Assembly: GCF_030272615.1 (NCBI RefSeq)
Contig: NC_081410.1
Coordinates: 146,344,349 to 146,408,348 of the forward strand
DNA: 64,000 nt
Source of the DNA: Cryptomeria japonica
Taxonomy: Eukaryota; Streptophyta; Pinopsida; Cupressales; Cupressaceae
Direction: 5' to 3'
A program made the position numbers and the translations under genes. The first letter of the stretch is position 1, and every line of letters begins with the position of its first letter. The notes beneath the pieces were generated by a model. That model saw only the letters and a list, made by a program, of their open reading frames with translations. It searched no databases and was not told the DNA's origin. Below, in pieces: positions 45,589-57,288 of this stretch.

Positions 45589-47869
45589 TGTAATGTCCCC
45601 TTTTGGGATTTACCTTAATTTAGTCCTGAATAACAATTCTAACTTCAAATGAGAATTGTAATACATTTATAAATATAATTTAATTGATTCTAAAGACATT
45701 TTACAATAATATTTAAATCATAATGCTAAGAATAATTTTAGAAGATGGAACTTATCTTGATAACTTTCTCTGACTTGTGCTGATCATAAACTTCCCCATA
45801 AACTGATTATCATCTCCTTACAAACTGCTCTAGAACTCTTACAATCTCCTCATAAGTCTTTCATAAAATTCTTCACTATCTCCTCCTATATTATATATTG
45901 ATTTCCATATACTCAGAAATCTCCATTGCACATAACTTGTTTCACCTTTCAATGTGGAGCATCAATATAGTATTGGGTCCTTCTGATCAGTGATATGAAC
46001 TTCTGCGACAGTGTGTGTTATTCTCCGTTATGATCCTGTATGATGATATGAGCCAATCGATCTGAAAGTAGTATGCTGCTTCAGGTCCTTCTACTTCCAA
46101 TAATGGTTTGATAGGATATTGACTATCATTGTTCCTGATATTTAATTCCTCCTGCTTGTGCGATGAATTCTGGTCCAATTTGATCCTTAAGGAATCGGTT
46201 AAATGCTGATTCAGATTTTTGCTAATGTATTCATGCATATGACTGGGTGGAGTCTTCCTTGATCGGTAATGTCAGCTCCTCATTCATCCGTGTTTGGAAT
46301 TTCTGCCGTTCTACTGGAGCACTCAGATTTGAATAAAATAAAATTACAAATTATTCTATCTTCCCATCCTAATCCCCTATATATTCTAATGCAATCCTCC
46401 TCCTTATACTTTGCAAATGGATATGATGCCTCCAAGAGACATGTCCGTTGTTTCTCCATAACAATCATTTATCGATAATACAATTACACTCCTTAACATA
46501 ATCACTGCATAACCATATATAGTCATTGTTATCTTAAAACATAATAATTTATGCTGCCATGTTAATCCTCTTCATAGCCAAATCGGGTTTGGTACACAAT
46601 TGATTATTTATTATAATCGCTGTATTTAATTATCACATATGTCGACTCTGCCTTGGTCAACATTCTTTGACCGCTCCTTATTAACCTTCATACTAGCGGT
46701 AGTGGTTATCTTAATCCATTTACAAATAACACCCTTAAATAATAGATGCTTGTTATCGGATCTGCTATCTTTAATCCCCGTCGCTATTATGGTTGCTATT
46801 CGATAATCTCGGTACTTTCTTAGCAGCGATTCTTAAGTCTTCAATGATCGGGCATTTATTTGTTGTGTTCCTAAGCATTGGTTGATATTTTTAATGAATA
46901 ATTATTTGTTGATTTAATGTATGTTTCTATTACAGATTGCAGTCTAATTTATTGCTTATTATGATCATTGGCTGTGTGGGAGTCGACCATATTGATCGTT
47001 GTTGCTGCTCTTATCAAACATATGAAACACAAAGATAGATGATGGAGTCAGTCTTGAGATAATCTCTACCCTTTGTCTTGAAATAGACGATCACTATAAT
47101 AAACTTCCAATAAATTAATAATCAATGGATCTAATTAATCTTCTTTGAATCCTTATGTCTTTTTATTAATGAAGTTACTAAATCTCATCTTCTTACTAAG
47201 TTGACATTTTTAATAATTATTGTTTGTCTTCCAAGCATGATCATTCTAATAAGGAAAAGCTATTATTGAAGTCTTATAAATCACTGCATTAGAGAGTTGT
47301 TAATTATACTCTTTATCATTGATACATCATTCATTTAATCATGAATGAGTTGCTGCCTTTAGACATTCTAATCACTATTCTTAATGTCATGTCCCCTCGA
47401 TCGTTATATATATAATCTAAACGAAGCAATTATTATTATTAATTAATATGATAGTTACCAACAAACGATTATTTGAAATTATTAAATATTTATTTATTTT
47501 AATTAATATTATATATCAATAATAATATTCTTGAAATATTTAAAATAATATTATATTACACATTTAAAGTGGTGAAGGAAGTAATAACAATTAAAGACAG
47601 ATTCATTATGTAGCTATCATATTAGTGATCAGCATTAATCAGCATTAATCGTATATATATTCCAGACTGATGTGCAGTACTGGGACTATTAAGCACAGCA
47701 ATCCATGTGCATCATCCTACATGCTGACAGAACAGTATGAAAGTTGAATAAATTATTAGAAGGCACGTATGATACGATTCATACAAAAGCTCAATTAATA
47801 TACAGTGACTGAAATGCAAGGCAAGTTAGCAATTATTCTATACGATGCAGTTAGTAATAAAAAGAAGAC

Positions 47870-48193
47870 TGTTAGTAGCCTTAGTGGATTAAGTTGTAGC
47901 ATACAGAACACCAAGATCCAAATTATAACACCAAGGCATAATAAAACATTATCATGGAACCAACAACACACAATACAGTATACCAAGATATATTCATGTA
48001 ACACAGATGTATATCATATTAATCTCCACTAGAATGTGTCTCCAAATGTGCTACAAGCTTACATATAAAGAGTTTGCGGTTGATTAGGCCATCAACCGTC
48101 AGACAACCAACTACCCTGTAGATATAACTTAATACTATTGTTTTATTTTAATACATTACCAAAAAGCCTTATTTACTAATTAACCGGCTTACA
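47870..48193 (-). repeat. Ty3 3' LTR (324 bp)
   Basis: Near-identical to 57289-57612. It lies beside the polypurine tract at 48198-48208. Confidence 0.95.
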
Positions 48194-48208
48194 TCATCCC
48201 CCCCCCCC
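48194..48208 (-). other. Polypurine tract (G11)
   Basis: The plus strand has eleven C in a row at 48198-48208, i.e. a G run on the element strand, four bases from the 3' LTR. This is the expected primer for plus-strand DNA synthesis. Confidence 0.75.
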
Positions 48209-48209
48209 A

Positions 48210-49320
48210 AACTTGTCGTCTTCCAGACGACACAAAACAACAGAATAACAACAAAAACTATCTACTGAGAGGGACAAGAGGACGTCCCTGTTCCCATAGT
48301 GGCACGCTCTCGGAGGGTCTTCAGATTCTCTTTCAGCAATGAGTTGCTTCCCCTGAGTTGCTTTAAGAAGCCTGAGTGCATCCATTCAGTCTTTCTCAAA
48401 GGCAGCCAACTCCTGTTCCTTTCCCAGCCGCGTGGTTCTCTCTTGTGCCACTTCTTGTTCCAGAGCGTTGATTCTTTCTTTCAGCTCACTCCCTCACTAT
48501 AGGGATAAGGTGTGTTCTCTTTCCATTTTGCCCACTTTCCAAGTCATCCCCTGGAGCTGTAAGAATGTAGTACAGAAAGTCCGCTCTATGGTAGTGAGAG
48601 CTCCCATTACCTCCTGATCTCCTCCTGTATGCCTGCTAAGGATCTGTGGTACTCCCCAGTCTGCTACCATCTCCAGAGTTTCCTTGTTGGGCCAACCTTG
48701 GTTCCTCATTTTCTCCGAGAACTCCCTCTCGCAGCCCTCTGCCATAAATGCCACCAATGCTTCCATTGCTTTCACTATAGCAGGCACATCGGATCCTCAA
48801 GAATGATCTATCATCCTCTGTGTGGCTGTCCTCATTACTTCCAACTCCGAAAGAAAATGTTGCGCAGCAGCTTCCAACCCTCTGACACCCTCTGCTGGTG
48901 AAGACGTGTTGTGCCCTTTCCTAGTTTCTCCAATCCTCTAGCTCTCCTCCTGTTGGTCAAACCCCAATGATGGTGATGGTGGAACCTCTATGTCCATCTG
49001 AAATCTGGCGAGCAGGCTGTCTGTTTCGGCCTCCATGTCTGATTCCTCTGTCCCCTTCCCCATGTCTCCTTCTGGCTCTTCCAAGTGCATTTCTTGTTCT
49101 GTGTTTCCTACATCCATGGTTGCGGGGGGATCAGTTATCGGTGCCACTACCAATGCGACAGCTCTAGCGGCTTCCATGCCCCTGGATGTGTTTATATGGA
49201 GGGTGTGGGCCCTTGCACTATGTCTCCTCAAGTCTATTAACTGGAATGGGGTCCCTGCGATCCCTGGTACCAAGTGTGTCGTGGTGGGAATTTGTGCCGG
49301 TTTGAAAAGTAACTTTCTCC
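48210..49320 (-). pseudogene. aORF2 C-terminal extension, frameshifted
   Basis: Minus-strand 49273-48938 (acidic: DMGKGTEESDMEAETDSLLA, FQMDIEVPPSPS), 48787-48497 (VKAMEALVAFMAEGCEREFS, NQGWPNKETLEMVADWG) and 48385-48194 (ALRLLKATQGKQLIAERES) read as successive pieces of one helical, possibly coiled-coil tail, in shifting frames with stops. The ARFQ..PSPS part loosely matches SLDEWLGQFALTPHPPTSPS of the relative near 5920, supporting common origin. Confidence 0.5.
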
Positions 49321-50568
49321 TTACTCCCCATCCTGGTACGGCTGGTATGCCCCCATATGGCTTCCTGGCTCTACCTGTGGCAGACCTCCTACGTGTCCTC
49401 CTTCCTGTTCCATGCCCATCGGTTCCAATGTTGTGACTTCCAGCCCTGCCCTATCCTCCTTATCACCTTTTAATCCATGCATAGTGTGGCTTTGTTCCAT
49501 ACGGAATTCCCCTTCATCTTCATCAGATGAAGACAAGATATATGTCTCCTCTTCCCCCGTCTCTACCTCGTCAGAGTTGTCATCTTCCTCCCCTCCATCT
49601 TCCATGCTCCCTGCAAGTTCTTGCCTTGCTTTCTTTCTGGGTGTCTTTGTGGCTACTACTGTAAAAGTGCCCAGGTGTAGCCAATAGTACATGGCTGGCT
49701 TGTAGGGCTCCACCCGATTCGAGGCCACAAAAACTCCTCTATTTTCCGGCGCCACATGGGTTCTCAATGCTTCCAAGAAGAGGGCAATGATATGATGGGG
49801 CACGTACAAGGTTTTGTGTTTAAGGAGCATGGCCTCCTTTACCCGGCTGGAAAGGACCCGGCCCCAGTTGTATATTTTGTCGTTGCTCAGTCCGTACATG
49901 AGGCGTAGCATCCATATGGCAACATTGGAGGCTCGGCTTGCTGCTGTTAGCTTACTCTTCAGGATATCCATAATGCATCTCCACTCTGGTGAGGTGATGT
50001 AGGATTTTTCCAGGCCCCTTCTATTACTATTCTGCCACAAACTGTCCCATTGCTCTTCTGTGAGCGTATTACCACAAATGTGTTCCAGCAGCCGCTTCTT
50101 TTCTTCTGTAGACATTCTTGCTAATGGTTTCATGGCTGAATCGCCGCTACTTGGAATTCCGAATACCTTCCTGAATTCCTTGGGTGCATAAGAAATGACC
50201 ACCGTTTGTCCCAAATAGTCAATTAATGATCTATGCTTGTCCCGCTCATATCCATGGACCATGGCGCGCAATATGGGTTTGAATTCTTTTAAATTGAAGA
50301 TAGGCATAAAAATGATTTTATCAACCTCTGCTCTCCTCAATAAATTTTTTAGGGGGTGATCCTCCTCATTGCTTTCCCACCACCTCCTGCACTCACTTCC
50401 AAGAACTCCTTCAAACGTGAGATTCTCCACGTTTACCTGTTCTTGTGCTCTCTCCTGGCTTTTCTTGTCAGTTCCTGGCATGGCCATTGGTTGCTTGTTA
50501 GAAGTACGGGCATTGTTATTTATGTCGTAACTTCCTGTTCTAGAGTTGCCGTGACTCCATTTCACCAT
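49321..50568 (-). CDS. aORF2, accessory ORF of the Ty3 element (unknown function)
   Basis: 415 codons from ATG 50568; a start at 50487 or 50481 is equally possible and fits the relative's start better. Residues about 55-290 are the conserved block shared with 4291-5320: GSECRRWWES, FKPILRAMVHGYERDKHRSL, FRKVFGIPSSGDSAMKPLAR, LTEEQWDSLW, NVAIWMLRLMYGLSNDKIYN, TLYVPHHIIALFLEALRT, RVEPYKPAMYYWLHLG. Then KTPRKKARQE, NLS-like, and an acidic tail (GGEEDDNSDEVETGEEETY). No signal peptide, transmembrane helix or cysteine pattern typical of an envelope protein. It may correspond to the putative plant transposon protein families known from Athila-type elements, but I cannot confirm. It is longer originally: coding-like pieces continue to about 48200. 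Confidence 0.75.
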   Translation of the reverse strand: MVKWSHGNSRTGSYDINNNARTSNKQPMAMPGTDKKSQERAQEQVNVENLTFEGVLGSECRRWWESNEEDHPLKNLLRRAEVDKIIFMPIFNLKEFKPILRAMVHGYERDKHRSLIDYLGQTVVISYAPKEFRKVFGIPSSGDSAMKPLARMSTEEKKRLLEHICGNTLTEEQWDSLWQNSNRRGLEKSYITSPEWRCIMDILKSKLTAASRASNVAIWMLRLMYGLSNDKIYNWGRVLSSRVKEAMLLKHKTLYVPHHIIALFLEALRTHVAPENRGVFVASNRVEPYKPAMYYWLHLGTFTVVATKTPRKKARQELAGSMEDGGEEDDNSDEVETGEEETYILSSSDEDEGEFRMEQSHTMHGLKGDKEDRAGLEVTTLEPMGMEQEGGHVGGLPQVEPGSHMGAYQPYQDGE

Positions 50569-51350
50569 ATTGTGCCTTGCTAGCGTATGCTTCTCCTTCA
50601 CTGTGCCGCTATAGTGGTGGCCCCCTTCGTGGCCTTGAGCTCCTTCGCCGATGTCTATACTGCGGGGGTGATGGGACCAGTTTACCCCGTCAGTGTGTAC
50701 GCTGCGACTGTGTATGTCGTGGTCGAGTGCTGCGTACGCCTTGGTTCGCGTATGTCGTCGTGGCCTTGGAGATAATCACCGCGCCTGTGGTGGCTAAGGC
50801 ATACGTCGTGGCTGGGTGCTGCGTACGCCTTGGCTCACGTACGCCACGCCTTTGGCTAGGTGTTGCGTACGCTGTGGCTGGGTGCTGCGTACGCCTTGGC
50901 TCGCATACACCCCCTATGCCCCTTCCGCCTTTATGATCGCTTTTGCCTCCCCGTATGCCCTTCGTGCCCCAGCGTGCCTTCGTGCCACCGCTTCCCCACT
51001 TCGCACTATTGCTCCCCTTCGCCTCTTCGTGTACGTCGTGTCTGCCCTTCGCGGCTTGGCGTATGCTCCACCCGCTCCGACTGATGTCGTGTGTGCCCCT
51101 TGTGCACCCTCCTTTGGCTATGCGTACGCCCTGTGCACTCCTTCGGTGTTTACCTTCTGCAGCGCTACTACTCCAAACTTCCCCTTCGTTGCCTTCGCAA
51201 GAAATTATGTGCCTTCTTGCCCGTTTATCATTTTTCTTAACATGTCAGATGCTTTTTATCCTCCACTTAGTCTTTTCCGAACCACTCCTTCCTTTATTTT
51301 GCTGGTCCCATATTAAACGTTTTATATTTTCTCTGGTCTTTATTATCTTT
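50569..51350. repeat. GC-rich spacer with GCGTACGC repeats
   Basis: Markedly more GC-rich than its surroundings. CTGCGTACGCCTTGG occurs near 50730, 50819 and 50885, with a degenerate copy near 50865, and further GTAC in between. It corresponds in position to the GTAC-rich spacer at 3560-4135. A TATAAAA on the minus strand (plus 51318-51331) lies near its start. Open frames here are probably by-products of base composition. Confidence 0.7.
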
Positions 51351-53699
51351 CTATGGCCTTCTCTTTTCATGCGTAATGTTTTTATTTGCGTTCTCTTTTT
51401 TTTTTAATTTTTCCTTGTTTTTCCAATTTCTTTGAACCCATGCTCCTAACTTTCGTGACTTAGAGCCATCCTCGTCTTCCTTGGTCCCACATTCTGTCAA
51501 GTCATACCCCAACATATTCGCAGCAACAGTTTCTCTCTCCTGGTAGATTTTGAGTTTTGACCCATTCACTGGGTCTTTGATCGGATTGCCATCTATGGTA
51601 GATAATTTTATAGCTCCGTTTGCCCCTACTCCCTCTATTTTATAGGGCCCTAACCAAAGTACCCTGAACTTCCCAGGTCGAAGTTCATTCCAGCCATTGT
51701 ATTTGAGCACCAATTGTCCCGATGAAAATTTCATTTGTCTCAGGAGTTTATCATGCCAGAACTTCCTTCTTCTTTGGGCTACTTTTGTGGCCCATTGTGC
51801 CACTGTCCTACGTTCCTCCATCTGAAGTAATGTATTCAACCGCTCCCTTAAGCTCTCCTTGTCCCCCAACCGGTTTTGGACCGCTATTCTCAAGCTCGGT
51901 ACAGTGTACTCTACTGGCATCATAGCTTCCTACCCATACATGAGCTGGAATGGGGTATGCCCAGTAGTGGCTTTGTAAGAAGTACGATAGGCCCACAACA
52001 CCGCACCCAACCTTTCCTCCCAGTCCTCTTGTTCTACTCAAGTCATATAGAATGGACACCAACACTTTGTTTGTTGACTCTGCTTGCCCATTCGCCCTTG
52101 GGTAGTACGGACTTGACAGCGTGTGAAAAAATCTGAATTCTATTGTCATGGTGCGTATCACCTGATTCACAAAATGTACGCCCCTATCACTGGTGACTTG
52201 TATCGATATTCTGAACCGAGTTACGATCTGTTCATATAGAAACTTGACGGTGCTGAGTGTCGTGTTGTCTGGAAGAGCTCTAGCCTCGGCCCATTTTGTA
52301 AGGTATTTTGTAGCCACGACTATGCATCGGCATTTGTGCGCTTTGCTTGTCTTGAGTGGCCCTACAAAATCTAGCCCCCATCTCTCAAACAACTCCTACG
52401 GTTGGGATGGAAAAAGAGGCATGAAGTCTCGTTTGAGTGGCTTACCTGCCCTTTGGCGAGTATCACAACTTGACACCCATTCCCGCGCATCTACATAAAG
52501 TGTAGGCCACCACAACCCTGCTAGCAATATTTTTATTGCGGTAGCATCCAGGCCCATATGCCCTCCCGCTAGTCCTTCATGTGATTCCCTAAGAACCCCA
52601 AGAATTTCTTCCTCCAAGACACACCTTCGTAGTACCCCATCAAGGCCCATTTTGTACAAAAGCCCGTGGATCAGTTGGAACGTTGTGCTTTTCAGTGCCA
52701 GCTTCCTTCTTTCACTTGGGGGCATCTCCTTCGGGAACGTTGCTCTGGAGAGATATCATCCAAGCTTCTCATACCAAGATGGTAAGACTGCTATTTGGAA
52801 CAAGTGGCCATCTAAGAAATCCTCATTCACCCCCCTTCTGCGTGTTCCCCTGATTTTATTCTTGACAGATGATCAGCCATTACATGGCTATTTCCTAGTC
52901 GCACCACAATGTTGAAAGTAAATTCCTGAAGTAAGATCAGCCATTGACTTACTCTCCCTTGGTTGACCGGTTTGTTAACCAGATACATGAGTGCCTGGTG
53001 ATCCACGAAGAAGGTAAAGGGCGTGGCCAGGAGGTAGTGACAGAATTTTTGCACTGCATACACCATCCCCAAGGCCTCTCGTTCTGTGGTGCTATAGTTT
53101 CTTTCTGCTTTTGACAGCAAGCGGCTAGCAAAGTATATAGGGTGATCCAAGCTTGTGGCTCCCGCCTGTGCTAAAGTGGCGCCAATGGCAAAGTTGGAGG
53201 CATCTATATGCACATGAAATTTATTGTCCCAATTTGGGTATATTAGGATGGGTGCGCTTACAAGTCTGGATTTGAGTTCCCTGAAGGCTTCTTCTTGCTC
53301 TATGTGCCATACAAATGGCTCCCCCTTCCTTGTGAGTTTTTCCAGCGGGAGGGAGACCTCAGCAAATCCCTTAATAAACCACCAATAGTACCCTACATGG
53401 CCAAGGAAGGATTTTACTCCTGTAACATCCATTGGGTTTTCCATTTCCATGATGACTCTTACCTTATCTGGATCAGTCTTCAACCCTGCTTTGCAGACTA
53501 TATGGCCAAGTAACCTTCCTTGTGGAACGAGAAACCGAGATTTCTTTGGATTGAGGGCAAGTCATGCTCGATGACACCTTTCCATGCACTCCCCCAATAC
53601 TTTCAAGTGGTCCTTCTTCTCATTGTATACTGACCAATCATCCAAGAATGCTTTAAAATTTCTAGTCGCCATCTTGTCGAAGATATGCAATATGATCCT
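51351..53699 (-). pseudogene. Rest of Ty3 pol: RT end, RNase H, integrase
   Basis: It continues in the same frame after the TAG at 53700: FKAFLDD near 53640 and a further stop near 53565. Then 53483-52827 reads SFLGHVGYYWWFIKGFAEVS and RNase H (HIDASNFAIGATLAQAG, FFVDHQALMYLVNKP). A frame change near 52800 leads to 52725-51808: HMGLDATAIKILLAGLWWP, WGLDFVGPLKTSK (first D), VTSDRGVHFVNQV (second D), YYPRANGQAESTNK (E). Another frame change near 51920 leads to 51923-51351: QLVLKYNGWNELRPGKFR and KLSTIDGNPIKDPVNGSKLK, then a lysine-rich tail. No chromodomain is seen. aORF1 is absent after it, unlike the element at 1-6196. Confidence 0.9.
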
Positions 53700-56600
53700 C
53701 TAGAATGTGGCTGGGGCGTTGCATAATCCAAATGGCATCCGGTTATACGCGTAAACTCCATCCTCAACAATAAATGTGGTTTTTAGCTTGTCTTCTTCTG
53801 CTATGCTGATCTGGTTGTAGCCCGAAAAGCCATCCATGAAGGAATAAAAATTGTGCCCCGTCACTTCTTCCACTATACTATCAGTAAAAGGTATGGGGAA
53901 CGGATCTTTCATAGTTACAGCATTTAAACATCTAAAGTCTCCGCAGATGCGGATCTGATTCCCTTCTTTCTTGAGCGAAATGACAATGGATAAGACCCAT
54001 TCGCTGGTTGGCACCCGGAATATGATTCCGGCCTCTAACATCTTTTCTATTTCCTCTTGCACCTTTGCCGCATAATTTTTGTTCATGCGGTAGGGGCGTT
54101 TCCTTACCAGCCTAGCCCCTGGTATTAATGGTATGTGATGTACGCATAGTTTTGGAGTCACTGCATTCAAATCCTTATATGTCCATGCGAACACATCTTT
54201 GTATTCGAGAAATATTTTAAATGTTGCTGCCTTTAGTACGGGATCCCAATCGTCCCCCACTAGTATTACTTTTGGGTCCTTTTCTTCCCCAAGGTTGGCT
54301 TGTCGTACCTTTGGTTCCACATATTGTACGACCTCATTTTCTCCAAATTGGTGAGTCGGAGCCCCATCTACCCGAGCCTCCCCTTCCTGATATTCGGCAA
54401 ATTGTGGTGGGTAGGTATTGTCTTCCTCAATCTCAAGGATATCCAACACATTACACTCTGGGTGGAAGATTTCGTAATCCTCCATCTGCCAGTGGAATAG
54501 CCCATTGATAGAACTCGTCTCGTCCTCTGAGTGATTCCCTAAGTGGAGGACTCCCTCTTCATTAGGTTCCATCTCACCATCCTCCCCCAGTGCTTCTTTC
54601 TCCGACCCAGAGTCTGAAGCCACTTCCTGACTCACTACTTGGTTCCGTAGATCAATGATATATTTTTTCCCTTCACTTTCGATTGAGGGAATGTTTTTCT
54701 TCCAATTGTGGTCCGCTTTGGCCATGATGAGCCATCCTCCACCCAAGAGTGCATCATATCCCTTCCTTGCTAAAGATATAACCATAAAATCCAGAAAGAA
54801 TCGTTGGGTTCCAATGGTTACCTTTTGTCCCATGAGTGTGCCAATTGGTTTTATCCCTTGTTGGTCTGCTCCTACCAGGTGGAATGTGGGTGGCCACAGT
54901 GTTGGTTTCCCCAAGGCCTTCCATGTCTCCTCCAGTAACACATTTACTGCTGATCCTCCATCCACAATCATATTGGTGAGTTTGTAGCCCATGATTTCCA
55001 TTTCTACTACAGCCGGTGTTCTACCCACACCTACTGTCATCAACATGGGGTCAATGGTCTCCTTTGAGTGGTTCCTTTCTTCCACTTCCTCCTTGTGGCC
55101 TGGCGTCTTTTCCTCCTTTCTGGCCTCCTCCACCTGGTTTATGGCTATCCGCAGTTGTGGTAGTGTCTGCAACAAATCCGCTACTCGGACCGGCACGGTG
55201 GTTTGTAGTAGTTGCTTTATTATGGTTGCTTCAGAGTCAGCTCGTATGGTGTTGGTGGGTTGGTGGGATACTGTCTTCCGCCGTTCCTCACTAATTTCCC
55301 ATTCTACTTCCTTTTGTGCCTCCTTCAATCTTTCCTTTTCTATACCCGGGTCAAGGTACGTTAGTTTCCTTGCATGGGATCGGGTAATGGCCGATAGTTC
55401 TGGTTCAGACCGAACTACCTCGAGCATGTTCACACCTTTCTGTCTTGGACACTCTGCATCTTCGTGGTTGCCTGGCCCACACCATTTGCAAAGTAGCCCT
55501 CCTCCTTGTCCAACACCATTCTGGCAGTCGCGTGCAAAATGGCCCCATTCATTACACCTTCGACATTGTATCATTGGTCTGCCTTTTGCATCATATTGGA
55601 TGCGACCCCGTGGGGTATTATTATTGCTATTGTTGTTACTCCCCCTCCGACTGCTCCTATAGCCACCTGGTGATGCGTCTGAGTTTGTGTTCTTGGAGGG
55701 TGTAGTTGGTGGTGTTGCTTGTTCTTGAGTATATAGTACCTGGGCACTCCTTGCCTTCAAGTTGTAGGGGCATTCCTTAATGGAATGTCCCAACACTTGG
55801 CAGATATCACAGAAAACTTTCTTCGGGCAATTGGTTTTTGTGTGTCCCTCCAGTTTGCACTCTGTGCACAAGAGTTCCCTGCCCTCCCTACTTTCTTCCT
55901 TCTGAGTCCGCATTTCCCGCATCATCCGTCTCATATCCTTCCGGAGTGCTTGTATCGTCCAGGACTCCTCCTCGCTTTCTTGATCACTACTATCTTCATC
56001 ACTTGTGCACTTCTTACCCTTCGATGTCTTGTCCTCGCTTTCAATGTCCATGGCACTATTGTACGCCTCCATGAAAGTAGATGGAGGTACTACCTTCATC
56101 TTTTCCTGCAGGGATGGGTTCAGTCCCTCGGTGAACCATCGCTTCTCCAAACCATCGGCTGGGGTATTGTCCATTTTTCCAATCAATTCTTCCAGCCTAC
56201 GGTAGTAGGACCTTACCATCTCACTTTTGCCCTGTCTGGTGTTGTATATTTCTGCTACGATCTCGTCATCGTCCCGAAGTAACCGAAACTCCTCCTCGAA
56301 CCCCTTAGCAAGTTTTTTCCAAGTATCCTTTGAAGTGGTGGGCAAGTCCATGTACCAGTCAATGGCAATTCCACGGAAGGTGGCTAGAAATGCTTTCAGC
56401 CAGTTGTCCTCATCATCCTCGCAATTGGCCTGCAATATGGTGACACAAGTTTTACAGTGACAGGCGGGATCCTCTGATCCTATTCCATTGAATTTGGGAA
56501 GTTTCTGCTTTTCGGGGTTATGTGCCATCTTTCTCGTACTCCCCGGGTTACTCTGGGGATTGTTGAATGACTCGGTTGGTGCGGTTGTTTGCTCCCAATT

Positions 56601-56828
56601 ATCACTACTCTCTATCGCTTGTGGGCTGTTGTGACTCCTATCCCACTCTTGTGTATGTTGCTGAGAACCTTCTGCCAGGCTCCCTCTTTCTTCAACTATC
56701 CGATAGAGTTTCAGGCGCCTCTCCAGTTGCTCCTGGATGCGCAGGGATCTTCTCACTATGTCTTCTTGGCTCCCTTCTTGCTCCTCCCAGGATTGTCGTC
56801 TTCGATCCTTGTTGAGTGTATTTGGCAT
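53700..56828 (-). CDS. Gag-protease-RT polyprotein, 1042 codons, ends early
   Basis: Starts at ATG 56828. Residues about 105-235 are a retrotransposon Gag block (WYMDLPTTSKDTWKKLAKGF, RSYYRRLEELIGKM). Four CX2CX4HX4C knuckles follow between about 320 and 460: CTECKLEGHTKTNC, CDICQVLGHSIKEC, CRRCNEWGHFARDC, CKWCGPGNHEDAEC. Protease near residue 620 has IVDGGSAVNVLL, with DGG in place of DTG, and YDALLGGGWLIM. RT starts near 893 (KRPYRMNKNYAAKVQEEIEK, RICGDFRCLNAV, GFSGYNQISIAEEDKLKTTF, MPFGLCNAPATF) and stops at TAG 53700, just before the catalytic FLDD box. Gag, protease and RT share one frame, with no frameshift signal. Virus-like particle formation and reverse transcription are the expected roles. 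Confidence 0.9.
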   Translation of the reverse strand: MPNTLNKDRRRQSWEEQEGSQEDIVRRSLRIQEQLERRLKLYRIVEERGSLAEGSQQHTQEWDRSHNSPQAIESSDNWEQTTAPTESFNNPQSNPGSTRKMAHNPEKQKLPKFNGIGSEDPACHCKTCVTILQANCEDDEDNWLKAFLATFRGIAIDWYMDLPTTSKDTWKKLAKGFEEEFRLLRDDDEIVAEIYNTRQGKSEMVRSYYRRLEELIGKMDNTPADGLEKRWFTEGLNPSLQEKMKVVPPSTFMEAYNSAMDIESEDKTSKGKKCTSDEDSSDQESEEESWTIQALRKDMRRMMREMRTQKEESREGRELLCTECKLEGHTKTNCPKKVFCDICQVLGHSIKECPYNLKARSAQVLYTQEQATPPTTPSKNTNSDASPGGYRSSRRGSNNNSNNNTPRGRIQYDAKGRPMIQCRRCNEWGHFARDCQNGVGQGGGLLCKWCGPGNHEDAECPRQKGVNMLEVVRSEPELSAITRSHARKLTYLDPGIEKERLKEAQKEVEWEISEERRKTVSHQPTNTIRADSEATIIKQLLQTTVPVRVADLLQTLPQLRIAINQVEEARKEEKTPGHKEEVEERNHSKETIDPMLMTVGVGRTPAVVEMEIMGYKLTNMIVDGGSAVNVLLEETWKALGKPTLWPPTFHLVGADQQGIKPIGTLMGQKVTIGTQRFFLDFMVISLARKGYDALLGGGWLIMAKADHNWKKNIPSIESEGKKYIIDLRNQVVSQEVASDSGSEKEALGEDGEMEPNEEGVLHLGNHSEDETSSINGLFHWQMEDYEIFHPECNVLDILEIEEDNTYPPQFAEYQEGEARVDGAPTHQFGENEVVQYVEPKVRQANLGEEKDPKVILVGDDWDPVLKAATFKIFLEYKDVFAWTYKDLNAVTPKLCVHHIPLIPGARLVRKRPYRMNKNYAAKVQEEIEKMLEAGIIFRVPTSEWVLSIVISLKKEGNQIRICGDFRCLNAVTMKDPFPIPFTDSIVEEVTGHNFYSFMDGFSGYNQISIAEEDKLKTTFIVEDGVYAYNRMPFGLCNAPATF

Positions 56829-57271
56829 TAATTATTGGAACTACAGTGGTTTCACCGTTGTGTGGAGTCCCTCTGCTCTTCTTCCCTTCAATTCCTTTCT
56901 TTGTACTGTTGGAGCACTCGCTGCCTACGTTGCTCCCTTCGTACGTTCTCTCGTTCCTCATCACGTTCCACGAGTACACGTGCCAACAACCGTGGAAGAC
57001 TACCCAGGAGATCATGTACCGCCTAGTTCACGTTGAGTTCCGTCTGTACCGTACCAGCCGAGACAGCGCTCAGTTCCGCTTCTCGTTGTACGTACCGGTC
57101 CACAGAAATGTCCCACGCGTGAATCAGGTCTTGTGTCAACTGATCCTCCCTGGTTACTTTGGTGTTATCCTCTACATCACTGTCTGTTACTAGGATGCTT
57201 TGGTCAAATGGATGACCCATTATGCTTCCATCCCGCCAGCCTTACCTCCTGAGACCTCCGGATTGGACTTG
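56829..57271. other. Ty3 5' leader
   Basis: Between primer site and gag ATG. Contains at least six GTAC tetramers (around 56941-57091), echoing the spacer tract. No convincing gene. Confidence 0.6.
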
Positions 57272-57284
57272 GGCAACGGCGCCA
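57272..57284 (-). other. Primer binding site, tRNA-Asp-like
   Basis: The minus strand reads TGGCGCCGTTGCC, which matches the 3' end expected for plant tRNA-Asp (as I recall it for Athila-type elements). It sits four bases inside the LTR. Confidence 0.8.
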
Positions 57285-57288
57285 AAAA

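Noticed and set aside
48198-48208. C11 run as a microsatellite or sequencing artefact
   Set aside because: It lies exactly where the polypurine tract should be, next to the 3' LTR, so it is better explained as that.
50577-51407. Open frames on the plus strand in the GC-rich spacer
   Set aside because: Low-complexity Ala/Pro/Arg/Cys sequence from GTACGC repeats, antisense to the element, with no homologue pattern.
54221-55705. Long plus-strand frames opposite gag-pol
   Set aside because: Antisense shadows of the 1042-codon frame.
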